Assembly: GCF_900188005.1 (NCBI RefSeq)
Contig: NZ_FZNR01000032.1
Span: forward strand, 1 to 64,000
From: Actinoplanes regularis
Lineage (GTDB): Bacteria; Actinomycetota; Actinomycetes; Mycobacteriales; Micromonosporaceae
Length of the DNA: 64,000 bases
Direction of reading: 5' to 3'
Shown here: positions 8,128 through 17,034 of the stretch, in pieces
Numbering within the stretch: the first letter of the stretch is position 1
How the letters are laid out: every line of letters starts with the position of its first letter
Notes under the pieces: generated by a model
The model's database searches: none
What the model saw: only the letters and a program-made list of their open reading frames with translations
What the model was told of the DNA's origin: nothing
Made by a program: the position numbers and the translations under genes

Positions 8128-9419
8128 TGCGTCTCTCCGGCCGGCTGCGCTCGGCCATGATCATCGGCGGTCAGGGCATCCGGGCGCGCAAGCTGCGCAC
8201 GCTGCTCTCCATGGTCAGCCTCTTCCTCGGCGTGCTGGCCGTCGTCGTCGTCCAGGCCGGCGCCGGCATCGCCGAGCGCCTTCAGCTCTCCGACATGGAG
8301 CTGCAGAACGGGATCGACGGCACCAAGGTGCTCTACGGTGTGCCGTCGGCGGCCGGGGCGAGCCAGGCGGTCGCCGACACGCTCAAGGGCCGCCAGGACG
8401 CGGTCGCCATGTTCAGCATGAACGCCGTCATCGGCGAACCCGGCGTCCGGCCGGTCAACGAGGGCGGCGCCCCGTTCGACCAGGACTGGGGCGGGGTGCA
8501 GGTCTGCGACGCCAGCGGCAGATGCGTCGACGAGAACGCGGGCAAGCCGAAGGGCCAGGCCATCGAGCTGCGGATCACGGCCCTGACCGGCGACATCCGG
8601 CCGTTCCGGCCGTACCGCCCGAAGTCCGGTCAGTGGCTCGACTTCACCACCACGCCGCAGCTTGCTCCGCGCCTGGTGCTGAACGAGGAGGCCGCGAAGG
8701 GCTTCGAGCGGTACCACGTCCCCGCCGAGATGCGCATCACCGGGGCCCCGCACAACATGACCCCGCAGCTGATCGGCGTGGTCAAGGACGGCGACTCCCA
8801 GCCGCACGCCTATCTGCGGCTGGACGAGCTGACGAACTGGCTGCCGCTCGATCGCATGACCGATCCCAGCAGCGGTTACACCGACGTCCAGGTGGCCCTG
8901 GCCGGCTCGACGCCGGTGGAGTCGGTGCTGATCGCGAAGCTGAAGGCCCTGAGCGGCGGCGCTGACATGTCCGCGGAGCCGATCAACTCCCGTAAGGAGA
9001 TGGAGGACCAGCTCGACCTGATGCGCGTCATCTTCCTGGCGATGGCGAGCCTGGTGCTGATCATCGGCTGCGCCGGCGTCCTGAACGTCGGGCTGGCCAC
9101 GGTGGGGGAGCGGGTCGAGGAGTTTGCCCTGCGCCGGGCGGTCGGCACGCCCCGCGCGGTGCTGGCCGGCATCGTCCTGGCCGAGAACCTGGTGACCGGC
9201 CTCTTCACGGCCGCCGCGGCGATCGGGGTGAGCGTCGCGGCCCTGAAGGCGGTGACCGTCGTGCTCGGCCCGTCCGAGCCCTTCCTCCAGGGCGTCGAGT
9301 TCCCGTGGTCGGCGGGGGTCTCCGGGGTGATCGCCGGGCTGGTCGCCGGCATCCTCGGCGGCTTCATCCCCGCCATCCGCGCCGCCGGCATCCCGATCGC
9401 CACCGTCATGCGGGCCTGA
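8124..9419 (+). CDS. FtsX/MacB-family ABC transporter permease
   Basis: 431 aa, ATG overlapping the ATPase stop by 4 bases. One N-terminal transmembrane helix (LLSMVSLFLGVLAVVVVQA) is followed by a ~230-residue extracytoplasmic domain. Three C-terminal helices (LAMASLVLIIGCAGVLNVG, the ITGLFTAAAAIGVSVAAL-like region, and GVIAGLVAGILGGFIPA) then complete the FtsX topology of 1 + large loop + 3 helices. The cytoplasmic EEFALRRAVGTPRAVL segment is the coupling helix typical of MacB-type permeases. It is the last gene of the three-gene operon and is followed by a hairpin terminator. Confidence 0.88.
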   Translation: MMRLSGRLRSAMIIGGQGIRARKLRTLLSMVSLFLGVLAVVVVQAGAGIAERLQLSDMELQNGIDGTKVLYGVPSAAGASQAVADTLKGRQDAVAMFSMNAVIGEPGVRPVNEGGAPFDQDWGGVQVCDASGRCVDENAGKPKGQAIELRITALTGDIRPFRPYRPKSGQWLDFTTTPQLAPRLVLNEEAAKGFERYHVPAEMRITGAPHNMTPQLIGVVKDGDSQPHAYLRLDELTNWLPLDRMTDPSSGYTDVQVALAGSTPVESVLIAKLKALSGGADMSAEPINSRKEMEDQLDLMRVIFLAMASLVLIIGCAGVLNVGLATVGERVEEFALRRAVGTPRAVLAGIVLAENLVTGLFTAAAAIGVSVAALKAVTVVLGPSEPFLQGVEFPWSAGVSGVIAGLVAGILGGFIPAIRAAGIPIATVMRA

Positions 9420-9438
9420 CGCGCCCGTCGACCGTTTC

Positions 9439-9476
9439 GCGGGGCGCCCGGCCACCGAGGTGGCCGGCCGCCCCGC
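9439..9476. terminator. Bidirectional hairpin terminator
   Basis: An 18-bp inverted repeat with one mismatch (arms 9439-9456 and 9459-9476, loop GA) sits between the convergent permease gene and the SHOCT-domain gene. Confidence 0.7.
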
Positions 9477-9491
9477 TGTTCGTCGTCGTGC

Positions 9492-9920
9492 TCACTCGGC
9501 GAAGATCCGTACCTTCGTGTCCCTCTCCTCGACGTCGATGGTCATGTCGGCCAGGTGTCCCACCAGCTCGTCGAGGTCCTCGGGCTTGAGCTGGGTGACG
9601 TCGATCGGGACGTTGTTCTTGCGGAGCGCCGCGTTGATCTGCTCCTTGGCGCCGCCGGGGAGCAGGCTGGCCAGTCGCACCCCGGCGCGGAGCAGCTGGA
9701 ACGGCACGCGGATGTTCACGTTCGTCGGCGTCTCCTTGCCGCCCTCGTGGTCCTCGACGAGGACGCGCAGGTACCGGGGGTTGCTGACGGTGGCCTCGGC
9801 GCCGTAGGCGACCGGGGTGGTGGGCTGCTTGTCCAGCGCGGCGATGAGGCGGTCGGCCTCTTCGGCGCTGATCTGGCCCTCGGCGAGCATCTGCAGCACG
9901 TGCAGGCGGTTGTCGGTCAC
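9492..9920 (-). CDS. SHOCT-like domain protein (YvlB-type)
   Basis: 142 aa, GTG start at 9920 preceded by GGAGAGAGAA. Residues 5-30 (LHVLQMLAEGQISAEEADRL) form the short helical SHOCT-like hairpin found at the ends of envelope-stress proteins. The middle is a small beta domain, and the C-terminus (KPEDLDELVGHLADM) is helical and acidic. No signal peptide. It lies 41 bases downstream of a DUF2089-family gene, whose C-terminus has a similar GEITAAEAIRELEA hairpin. The pair is commonly linked in actinobacteria, but its role is not established. Confidence 0.65.
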   Translation of the reverse strand: MTDNRLHVLQMLAEGQISAEEADRLIAALDKQPTTPVAYGAEATVSNPRYLRVLVEDHEGGKETPTNVNIRVPFQLLRAGVRLASLLPGGAKEQINAALRKNNVPIDVTQLKPEDLDELVGHLADMTIDVEERDTKVRIFAE

Positions 9921-9961
9921 TTCTCTCTCCTCTGTACTCGCTGAGCCGGAGCCGGCACGGA

Positions 9962-10324
9962 TCACGACTGGGCCTCCAGTTCCCGGATGGCCTCCGCCGC
10001 CGTGATCTCGCCGCGCTTGAGGCGCTGGATCACCTCGGAGTGCGAGGGCGCCGGATCGGTGTCGACGAACTCGAGACCGCTCGCGATCCGGTTCAGCCGG
10101 TTCTTCACCGTGGGGTAGCTGATCCCGAAGACCCGCTCCATCTCCTTGATGGAGCCGTGACAGCGCACGAAGGCGGTGACGAACACCTGGTCCTCGACGC
10201 TGAGCGCGGCCAGTTGCGGAAGCTCGAACGCACCCTCGACAGCCACCCCCGTCTCGGCCAGCCGCACCCGCTCGACGATGAGCGGCTGCCCCCCGGTCAG
10301 CTTGGTGAGTTCCTGCCACTCCAT
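9962..10324 (-). CDS. DUF2089-family putative regulator
   Basis: 120 aa, ATG at 10324 with AGGAGG 6 bases upstream. The centre (DQVFVTAFVRCHGSIKEMER, then FGISYPTVKNRLNRI) is a helix-turn-helix of the DUF2089 type. The zinc-ribbon sometimes found at the N-terminus of this family is absent. The C-terminus ends with a SHOCT-like hairpin. The strongly AT-rich stretch 10325-10400 just upstream probably holds its promoter. It is the first gene of a two-gene operon. Confidence 0.7.
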   Translation of the reverse strand: MEWQELTKLTGGQPLIVERVRLAETGVAVEGAFELPQLAALSVEDQVFVTAFVRCHGSIKEMERVFGISYPTVKNRLNRIASGLEFVDTDPAPSHSEVIQRLKRGEITAAEAIRELEAQS

Positions 10325-10457
10325 CTCCGGCCTCCTTGATTTTCTCAAGTATGGACTTAACTTTCTCAACTTTTCAAGGCTTGCTGTGCCAAGTTCTGAA
10401 TCCTTCGGCATGTTGGTCGATATCTCTAAGATCTTGAGCGTGACGAGGGGAGACCAC

Positions 10458-12200
10458 GTGGTTTCACGACGGCTCGGTCTGCGGCCGGGCACCGCGGCGG
10501 ATCGGGATTGGATCTTCGAACTGCGGCACACGGTGTACGCCGAGGAACTCGGCCAGCACGCCGTGAACCCGGCCGGCCGGCTCCGGGACGCCCTGGACGA
10601 CCACGACGTCGTGTACCTGGTGGCCACCGTGGGCGGGGAACCGGCCGGCTTCGTGAGCATCACGCCGCCGTGGACCGGCCGCTGGTCGCTGGAGAAGTAC
10701 CTGTCCCGTGCGGACCTGCCGGTGCTCGACGAGCCCGACGTGTTCGAGATCCGCATCCTGACCGTCGCGGCACCGTGGCGCAACACCGGGGCCGCCGGCC
10801 TGCTCATGTACGCCGCCCTGCGCTGGGTGCAGTCGCGTGGCGGCCGACGGGTGGTGGCGATGGGCCGCACCGCCCTGGCCGACATGTACCGGGCCGCCGG
10901 CCTGCGCCCGACCGGCCACACCGTGGTCTCCGGCGAGGTCACCTTCGAGGTGATGTCGGCGCGGGTGGACGACCTGGCGGTCCTGGCGCGACAGCGCTAC
11001 GCGGCGGTGCTCGACCGCCTCTCCATCGACCTGGACTGGCGCCTCGACCTGCCGATGCGCGACGGGTCGGACGGCTGCTTCCACGGCGGGGCGTTCTTCG
11101 ACGGCATCGGGACCGACTTCCGCAGCCTCGACCGCCGGCACCGGATCGTCGCGGCGGACGTCCTGGACGCCTGGTTCCCACCGGCACCGGGCGTGCTGCG
11201 GGTGCTCGCCGAGGATCCGGCGTGGCACGCGCGCACCTCCCCGCCGGTCGACGCGGACGGTCTGCGGCGGGAGATCGCCGCGGCACGCAATCTGCCGGCC
11301 GACTCGCTCACCCTCGGAGCCGGATCCTCGGACCTCATCTTCCGCGCGTTCCGCCAGTGGCTCACCCCGCAGAGCCGGGTGCTGCTGGTCGACCCCAGCT
11401 ACGGCGAGTACACCCACGTGACCACGGAAGTGATCGGCTGCCGGGTGGACCGGCTGACGATCGGCCCGGCCGACGGATGGCGCATCGACACCGAGCGTCT
11501 CGTCGGCGCGCTGGCCGGGGCCGACTACGACCTGGCGGTCCTGGTGAACCCGAACAACCCGACCGGCGGGCGGCTCCCGGCGCGGGTGCTCCGCGACGCG
11601 CTCACCCGCGTGCCGACTCGTACCCGGATCTGGGTCGACGAGGCGTACGCGGGCTACGCGGGCCCGGACCAGTCCGTCGCGTCCCTGGCCGTCCAGCGCC
11701 CCAACCTGGTCGTCTGCACGACGATGTCCAAGATGTACGCCCTCTCGGGCCTGCGGGTGGCGTATCTGACCAGCGACGCGCTCACCGCCGCCGCCCTGCG
11801 CCGGTGGACGCCGCCGTGGGCGGTCAGCCTGCCCGCGCAACTCGCCGCGGTCGCGGCACTTGGCGACCCGGAGTACTACGCGGCACGCTGGGCGGAGACC
11901 GCGGTACTGCGGGCCGAACTCGCGGAGGCGCTGCGCGCGGTCGATCCCTCGGTGCCGGTCGAGGAGGCCGTCTCGAACTTCGTCCTGGTGACCCTCCCGG
12001 CGGACGGCCCCAGCGCGGCCGAGGTGGTCGCGGCCTGCCGCCGCGACGACGTGTACCTGCGCGACCTGTCACCGATGTCGCCGGTGTTCCAGGGGCGAAC
12101 CGTCCGGATAGCCGTTAAGGACCGCGCCGGCAACGCCCGGATCGTCGCCGCCTACCGGGCCGCACTCGCCGCGACCCGGGAAAGCGTGTCCACCCGATGA
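10458..12200 (+). CDS. GNAT acetyltransferase fused to a class I/II PLP aminotransferase
   Basis: About 580 aa. The GTG at 10458 is preceded by GGGGAG; a GTG at 10440 is also possible. Residues 1-165 are a GNAT-like N-acyltransferase domain (LRPGTAADRDWIFELR, then EIRILTVAAPWRNTGAAGLL with the acetyl-CoA loop). Residues about 220-575 are an aminotransferase of the histidinol-phosphate-aminotransferase type, with VNPNNPTGG and the PLP lysine in TMSKMYALSGLR. The reaction is likely amino transfer on an amino-acid-like substrate coupled to N-acylation. The stop overlaps the start of a CdsA-like gene. Confidence 0.8.
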   Translation: MVSRRLGLRPGTAADRDWIFELRHTVYAEELGQHAVNPAGRLRDALDDHDVVYLVATVGGEPAGFVSITPPWTGRWSLEKYLSRADLPVLDEPDVFEIRILTVAAPWRNTGAAGLLMYAALRWVQSRGGRRVVAMGRTALADMYRAAGLRPTGHTVVSGEVTFEVMSARVDDLAVLARQRYAAVLDRLSIDLDWRLDLPMRDGSDGCFHGGAFFDGIGTDFRSLDRRHRIVAADVLDAWFPPAPGVLRVLAEDPAWHARTSPPVDADGLRREIAAARNLPADSLTLGAGSSDLIFRAFRQWLTPQSRVLLVDPSYGEYTHVTTEVIGCRVDRLTIGPADGWRIDTERLVGALAGADYDLAVLVNPNNPTGGRLPARVLRDALTRVPTRTRIWVDEAYAGYAGPDQSVASLAVQRPNLVVCTTMSKMYALSGLRVAYLTSDALTAAALRRWTPPWAVSLPAQLAAVAALGDPEYYAARWAETAVLRAELAEALRAVDPSVPVEEAVSNFVLVTLPADGPSAAEVVAACRRDDVYLRDLSPMSPVFQGRTVRIAVKDRAGNARIVAAYRAALAATRESVSTR

Positions 12201-13027
12201 TCACGGTCGGCACGCTGGTGCCGTACCTGGCCGTCGCGCTGGGCGCCGGCGCCGTCGCGGTCCTGGCGTCCCGGCGGCGGGACCTGATCCAGCGGTGGTG
12301 CGCGTGGGCGGTGGGGATACCCCTGGTGACCGGCGCGTTCTGGCTGGGTGCCCCGGGCGCCGCGGCCGTCGGTGCGGCGGCCGCATGCATCGCCGCCCTC
12401 GAGTTCGGGGCGACGCTGCGGGCGCCGTGGCTGGACCGGGCCGCGCTGGTCCTCGCCTTGCTCGCACTCATCGGCACGGCCGGGCTCAGCCCCGGGCACG
12501 TCCTGCGCGCCGCGGGCGCCGGCGTGCTGCTGGTCGCAGCCGTTCCGGTGCTGACCGGCGACGCCGCCGGTGGCCTGCGCCGGGCGGCCAACGGCGTCCT
12601 CGGCCTGATCTGGCTCGCGCCGCTGGCCGCGACGGTGCGGTTGGGGGCGGTCACGCTCCTGCTCTTCGCCGCGGTCTCGATCGGTGACATCGCCGCCTAC
12701 GTCGCCGGACGGCGCTTCGGCGGCCCGTCGCTGTCGCCGCTGTCACCGGCCAAACGCTGGAGCGGAACGCTCGCGGGCGGGTTGGCGGCCGTCGGCACCC
12801 TGGCCGTCTTCGGCGTCTTCACCCGGGACCTGCCGACATCGCTGATCATCGGTCTCGTCGTGGCCGTCACGGTCGGTGCCCCGCTCGGGGACCTGTTCGA
12901 GTCGATGATCAAGCGGGGCGCCGGGGTCAAGGACACCGCCTCCTGGATTCCCGGCTCCGGCGGCCTGCTGGACCGCATCGACTCCCTTCTGCTCGCCCTG
13001 GCGATCGTGCTCCTGATGTCCTGGTGA
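12197..13027 (+). CDS. CdsA-like phosphatidate cytidylyltransferase
   Basis: 276 aa and almost wholly hydrophobic, with seven or eight predicted membrane helices. The CDP-diacylglycerol synthase signature is at the C-terminus: GDLFESMIKRGAGVKD followed by IPGSGGLLDRIDSLL. It makes CDP-activated lipid from CTP and a phospholipid acid. The protein begins ATGATC, overlapping the stop of the GNAT-aminotransferase gene by 4 bases, so the two are translationally coupled. This suggests a dedicated lipid or amino-lipid pathway rather than the housekeeping cdsA; that is an inference. Confidence 0.8.
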   Translation: MITVGTLVPYLAVALGAGAVAVLASRRRDLIQRWCAWAVGIPLVTGAFWLGAPGAAAVGAAAACIAALEFGATLRAPWLDRAALVLALLALIGTAGLSPGHVLRAAGAGVLLVAAVPVLTGDAAGGLRRAANGVLGLIWLAPLAATVRLGAVTLLLFAAVSIGDIAAYVAGRRFGGPSLSPLSPAKRWSGTLAGGLAAVGTLAVFGVFTRDLPTSLIIGLVVAVTVGAPLGDLFESMIKRGAGVKDTASWIPGSGGLLDRIDSLLLALAIVLLMSW

Positions 13028-13039
13028 GACCGATCAAAA

Positions 13040-13903
13040 TCAGCTCAATCTGCCGTACGACGTGAGCGTACGAACCGCCTGGAGCGTGACGACGCCGCGC
13101 CACTCCAGCCGCGCGGCGTCGCTCGGCGGCTCCCAGGTGATCGGCCACCCGCCGTCCTCCTGCTGGGCCGCGGCCAGGTGCTCGAGGTGCGCGTCGAGCT
13201 GACCGTCGTCGAACAGGCGCCGCCACGGGGAGTCCGCGGCCGGGGCCACGTTCAGCGGGCCCAGGCCGTACTCGCCGGGTTTCGGCATGGCCTGGAACAA
13301 CGGCGAGTCGATCATCCGTTGCACGACCGCCGTGGCGGCCCGCTCGGCTCGCTGCCGATCCGGCACGTGCGTGAGGAAGACCAGGACCTCGGAGAGCGCG
13401 TGCGTCTCGTCGGGCAGTTCCCCGGACTCGATGACCCGCCAGCAGAACCGGGTCGCCGTCTCCCGCCACGAGTGCTCGAAGCCGAGCTGGTGGAGCAGGC
13501 CGGCCAGGCCGGCGGTCGGGTTGACACCCGGCTGGTACGTCCAGTCCGTCCAGTGCGCCGCCCGCGGGTGCTCCTCGATCACCGGAAAGGCGAGCGGAAC
13601 CGCGCCGTCCGTCGTCACACCCTGGAGGAAATCGCAGGCGGGGCCGAGCAGTCCGGTGTCGCGGACACCGGCCGCGGCCAGGGCCTGGAAGGCGACCTCC
13701 ACGTCGATCGGCAGGCTGGCCGGGCAACGCTTGTCCGGTTCCAGGCCGTGGCCGAAGCCACCGTCGGCGTTGCGGTAGCCGCGCAGCACGTCGACCACGC
13801 CGTCCGGAGCGGCGCCGTGGAACAGGGTGTCGAACAGGCGGCGTTCCAGCAGGCGGCCCTCGGCTCGCAGGAATCCTTCAGCGGCACGGAAATCAGCGGT
13901 CAT
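13040..13903 (-). CDS. Terpenoid-cyclase-fold (prenyltransferase/squalene-oxidase repeat) protein
   Basis: 287 aa. It contains two QW-like repeat segments: LRGYRNADGGFGHGLEPD near residue 40, and AAQQEDGGWPITWEPPS near the C-terminus. These are typical of the alpha-barrel found in squalene cyclases and prenyltransferase beta-subunits. It lacks the DxDD or zinc motifs of characterised enzymes, so catalytic activity is uncertain. Starts at the ATG at 13903. Its end nearly meets the convergent CdsA-like gene. Confidence 0.65.
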   Translation of the reverse strand: MTADFRAAEGFLRAEGRLLERRLFDTLFHGAAPDGVVDVLRGYRNADGGFGHGLEPDKRCPASLPIDVEVAFQALAAAGVRDTGLLGPACDFLQGVTTDGAVPLAFPVIEEHPRAAHWTDWTYQPGVNPTAGLAGLLHQLGFEHSWRETATRFCWRVIESGELPDETHALSEVLVFLTHVPDRQRAERAATAVVQRMIDSPLFQAMPKPGEYGLGPLNVAPAADSPWRRLFDDGQLDAHLEHLAAAQQEDGGWPITWEPPSDAARLEWRGVVTLQAVRTLTSYGRLS

Positions 13904-13953
13904 GCATGAGACGCTATTGGTGCCCGGCACCGTTCGTCTTGTAAGAATCGGAC

Positions 13954-14691
13954 ATGAGCTACGTCGAGTGGGCGCCACCGGAGAGCCTCCGTGGTGCCGT
14001 CGCGTGCCTGTGGCGCAGCACCGTCCCGCAGCGTGTGAGCCGGATGCCGATCCTGCCGGACGGCTGCGTCGACCTGATCTGGCAGAGCGGGCACGGCGCG
14101 TTCCTGGCCGGCCCGGACACCGGACCGGTGCCCGACGAGGTCCCGTCCGGGCGGACGCTCGTGGGCGTGCGCCTGCGGCCCGGCGCCGGCGGCACAGTGC
14201 TCGGCATGCCGCTGGAACCGTTGCGGAACCTGCGGCCCGGCCTCGCCGCGCTGCGCCCGGAGACCGCCGGGCGGCTGCCGGGCGACCTGACCCCCGCCGA
14301 GGCACTGGGCCGGCTCGTCACGCTCACCGGCCGGCTCTCCGAGGAACGCCCGCCCGACCCGGCGATGCTCGAGGCCGCGCGGTTACTGCGCGACCCGCAC
14401 CTGCGCGTGCGTGAACTCGGTGGGCGGCTCGGCCTCGGCGACCGGCAACTGCGGCGCCGGTTCACCGCGGCGGTCGGTTACGGGCCGAAGACCCTGCACC
14501 GGGTGTTCCGCTTCCGCCGCTTCCTGAGCCTGCTGACCGAGGGGACCGGCCCGCACTCGATCGGTGAGCTGGCGGTGCGCGCCGGATACGTCGACCAGGC
14601 CCATCTCAGCCGGGAGACCGTCGAGTTCGCCGGTCTGCCGCCCGCCGCGCTGGCCCGCCGCCTCAGCACTTCCTCCAAGGTCAGCGGGTGA
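13954..14691 (+). CDS. AraC-family transcriptional regulator
   Basis: 245 aa. The N-terminal half (EWAPPESLRGAVACLWRS, then ILPDGCVDLIWQSG) is the small cupin-like sensor of the DUF6597 type. The C-terminal half has two helix-turn-helix units: VRELGGRLGLGDRQLRRRF and IGELAVRAGYVDQAHLSRE. The stop overlaps the GTG of a MalY-like lyase gene by 4 bases, so it is co-transcribed with and may control that enzyme. Confidence 0.88.
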   Translation: MSYVEWAPPESLRGAVACLWRSTVPQRVSRMPILPDGCVDLIWQSGHGAFLAGPDTGPVPDEVPSGRTLVGVRLRPGAGGTVLGMPLEPLRNLRPGLAALRPETAGRLPGDLTPAEALGRLVTLTGRLSEERPPDPAMLEAARLLRDPHLRVRELGGRLGLGDRQLRRRFTAAVGYGPKTLHRVFRFRRFLSLLTEGTGPHSIGELAVRAGYVDQAHLSRETVEFAGLPPAALARRLSTSSKVSG

Positions 14692-15926
14692 GTGGGGTGA
14701 ATCCGCTCGAGGAGTTGACCCTGGCGCGGCTGCGGTCCCGGACCAGCCTGAAGTGGACCACCCACCCGCCCGACGTGCTGCCGCTGTGGGTCGCAGAGAT
14801 GGACGTCCGGCTTGCCCCGGCCGTGGCCGTGGCCCTGCGGGAGGCGATCGACGCCGGTGACACCGGCTACCCTTCCGGGCACGGGTACGCCGACGCGCTC
14901 GCCCGCTTCGCCGCGGACCGCTGGGGCTGGGGCGGGATCACGACAGGCCGGACCGCGGTAGTTCCCGACGTCATGATGGGCATCGTCGAGGCGTTGCGCC
15001 TGGTCACCGAGCCCGGCGACGCGGTGATCGTCTGCCCGCCGGTCTACCCGCCGTTCTACGCGTTCCTCGCCCACGCCGGCCGCCGGGTGGTCGAGGCCCC
15101 GCTCGGCCCCGGCTGGCGGCTCGACCTGGACGTCATCGAGACCGTCGCCGCCCGGCACCGCGCGAAGGCCCTGCTGCTGTGCAGCCCGCACAACCCGACC
15201 GGGGTCGTGCACACCAGCGCCGAACTCACCGCGCTCGCCGCGCTTGCCCGGAGGCACGACATCCGGGTGATCTCCGATGAGATCCACGCGCCGCTCGTGC
15301 TCAGCGGCGCGCGATTCGTTCCGTATCTCAGCGTCCCCGGTGCGGAGAACGCGTTCGCGCTCCTGTCCGCCTCCAAGGGCTGGAACCTCGCGGGCCTGAA
15401 GGCGGCCCTGCTCGTCGCCGGCCCGGACGCCACCGCCGACCTCGCCCGGCTCCCCGAGGAGGTCGGTCACGGCCCCAGTCACCTCGGCGTCCTCGCCCAC
15501 ACGGCGGCCTTCGCCCACGGCCGGGCCTGGCTCGACGACCTGCTCGAGGGCCTCGACCGCCAGCGCGACCTGCTCGGCTCCCTGGTCGCCGAGCATCTGC
15601 CGCAGACCTCCCTGGTCCGCCCGCAGGCGACATATCTGGGCTGGCTGGACTGTCGTGCGCTGGGCCTGCACACCGGGGACGGCGCCGGCGTGGTCACCGA
15701 CCTCGACGGGCCGGCACGCCTGTTCCTCGACCGGGCGCGGGTCGCGCTCAGCTCCGGGCATGTCTTCGGCTCGGGCGGGGCGGGCTTCGTACGCATCAAT
15801 TTCGCGACGTCGGAAGCGATCCTGCGGGAGGCGCTGCGCCGCATGGGCGCGGCCGCCTCCGGAGCGCCGGCGCCGCGCGGCACCGACACCCGTGAGCGGG
15901 CCGAACCGGCTCGCCGTAGGACGTGA
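14688..15926 (+). CDS. MalY/PatB-type PLP-dependent cystathionine beta-lyase or aminotransferase
   Basis: 412 aa, GTG start overlapping the AraC gene. The fold-type I aminotransferase layout is clear: WVAEMDVRLAP near residue 34, SPHNPTGV, SDEIHAPLV, and the PLP-binding lysine in SASKGWNLAGLK. This set is typical of MalY/PatB C-S lyases, which release thiols, pyruvate and ammonia from cystathionine or cysteine conjugates. The last 25 residues are a charged, low-complexity tail. A strong hairpin terminator follows. Confidence 0.85.
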   Translation: MSGVNPLEELTLARLRSRTSLKWTTHPPDVLPLWVAEMDVRLAPAVAVALREAIDAGDTGYPSGHGYADALARFAADRWGWGGITTGRTAVVPDVMMGIVEALRLVTEPGDAVIVCPPVYPPFYAFLAHAGRRVVEAPLGPGWRLDLDVIETVAARHRAKALLLCSPHNPTGVVHTSAELTALAALARRHDIRVISDEIHAPLVLSGARFVPYLSVPGAENAFALLSASKGWNLAGLKAALLVAGPDATADLARLPEEVGHGPSHLGVLAHTAAFAHGRAWLDDLLEGLDRQRDLLGSLVAEHLPQTSLVRPQATYLGWLDCRALGLHTGDGAGVVTDLDGPARLFLDRARVALSSGHVFGSGGAGFVRINFATSEAILREALRRMGAAASGAPAPRGTDTRERAEPARRRT

Positions 15927-15961
15927 GCGTGCTGCCGTGCCGTGGCCGGGTGTGAATACGA

Positions 15962-15993
15962 CGCGGCCCCCGGAACGTGTTCCGGGGGCCGCG
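15962..15993. terminator. Bidirectional hairpin terminator
   Basis: A perfect 15-bp inverted repeat (arms 15962-15976 and 15979-15993, loop GT) lies between the convergent lyase gene and the secreted-protein gene. Confidence 0.8.
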
Positions 15994-16022
15994 GCAGAAA
16001 GCCGGTTGGTCAGCTGACGCTG

Positions 16023-16826
16023 TTACTGGCGGGTCCAGGTCCAGTCGCGGATCAGGACCTCCTGCTGCGGACCCGAGGTCGCGTTGGCGCCGGGGTAGAG
16101 CGAGATGGTCTCGGCCTGCAGGCGGGCGGAGACGGCCGTGGCCCAGCCGCTCTTGGTCGTCCGCGAGTACGGCGCGTTCATGTTCACGCCGTCGATAAGA
16201 AGCTCGACCTTGCTGTTGACCGGGTCGACCATCAGCGAGACGTTGTGCCACGCGGTGTCCGGCTTGAGGTATCCGGCGGCGGCCCAGCTGTTACCGGTCC
16301 AGACGCGGATCTGGCCGAAGTTCGACTGCCACGGGTTGAGCACCCACTGGAAGGCGGTGCCGTGGTCGACCTTGGTGTTGATGCCGTCCCAGACGAACAG
16401 GCCACCCTCGACGGTCTGCGCGTTGCGCGGGCCGCCGGCGGTGGACGGCACGTACGGCATCTGGAACGAGAAGCCCGCCTGGTGCACCGTCTGCATCATC
16501 GACACGTCGGTGATCCGCTTGAACGAGATCGCGTGCGCCATGATGCCGCGCTTCAGGACGTTCGCGCGCAGGAGGGAGTCGGTGCCACGGTTCTCGAGGG
16601 CGATGTCGGCGTCGTTGACCGGGGCCTGGCCGGGGGCGGCGTACACGCCGTCGCCCACCACGTTGGTCCAGCCGGTCAGGTCCGCGCCGGACTCGGTCAC
16701 CGCGGCCAGCGCGGGCACCTGGAAGCCGGTCGACACGACGGCTCCCAGGGCGACACCCGCGGCGAGCACGGAGAGGAAACGGCGGCGGCCGGTGACGGTG
16801 CGGGGTTTCAGGTTTTCCACAGCCAC
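16023..16826 (-). CDS. Secreted protein with a laminin-G/concanavalin-like beta domain
   Basis: About 267 aa. The N-terminus has TGRRRFLSVLAAGVALGA, a twin-arginine-type signal peptide, ending near VPALA-A. The mature part is rich in beta-strand and aromatic residues (TAFQWVLNPWQSNFGQIRVW, LKPDTAWHNVSLMVD, ELLIDGVNMN), resembling a single laminin-G/ConA-like lectin domain. No catalytic motif recognised. The start is uncertain: GTG at 16826 or 16820, neither with a strong ribosome-binding site. Confidence 0.55.
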   Translation of the reverse strand: MAVENLKPRTVTGRRRFLSVLAAGVALGAVVSTGFQVPALAAVTESGADLTGWTNVVGDGVYAAPGQAPVNDADIALENRGTDSLLRANVLKRGIMAHAISFKRITDVSMMQTVHQAGFSFQMPYVPSTAGGPRNAQTVEGGLFVWDGINTKVDHGTAFQWVLNPWQSNFGQIRVWTGNSWAAAGYLKPDTAWHNVSLMVDPVNSKVELLIDGVNMNAPYSRTTKSGWATAVSARLQAETISLYPGANATSGPQQEVLIRDWTWTRQ

Positions 16827-17034
16827 GAAGCTAGTTGGTGTATTTGCGAAAAACCTCGGCCAATCGGGCAAGACGGGATCAGGTGGATGATGGCCCAAAT
16901 TTTGCCGTATCGGTTGTCGCAACGATGCAGACCACGGGATCTGTTGAACGCGCGGAAAGCGGCCGCGGAGCCCGCTGCCGCGATCACCGCGTGTACGGCC
17001 GTGACGGACGGCGACGGCTCGTCGAGGTAGAACG

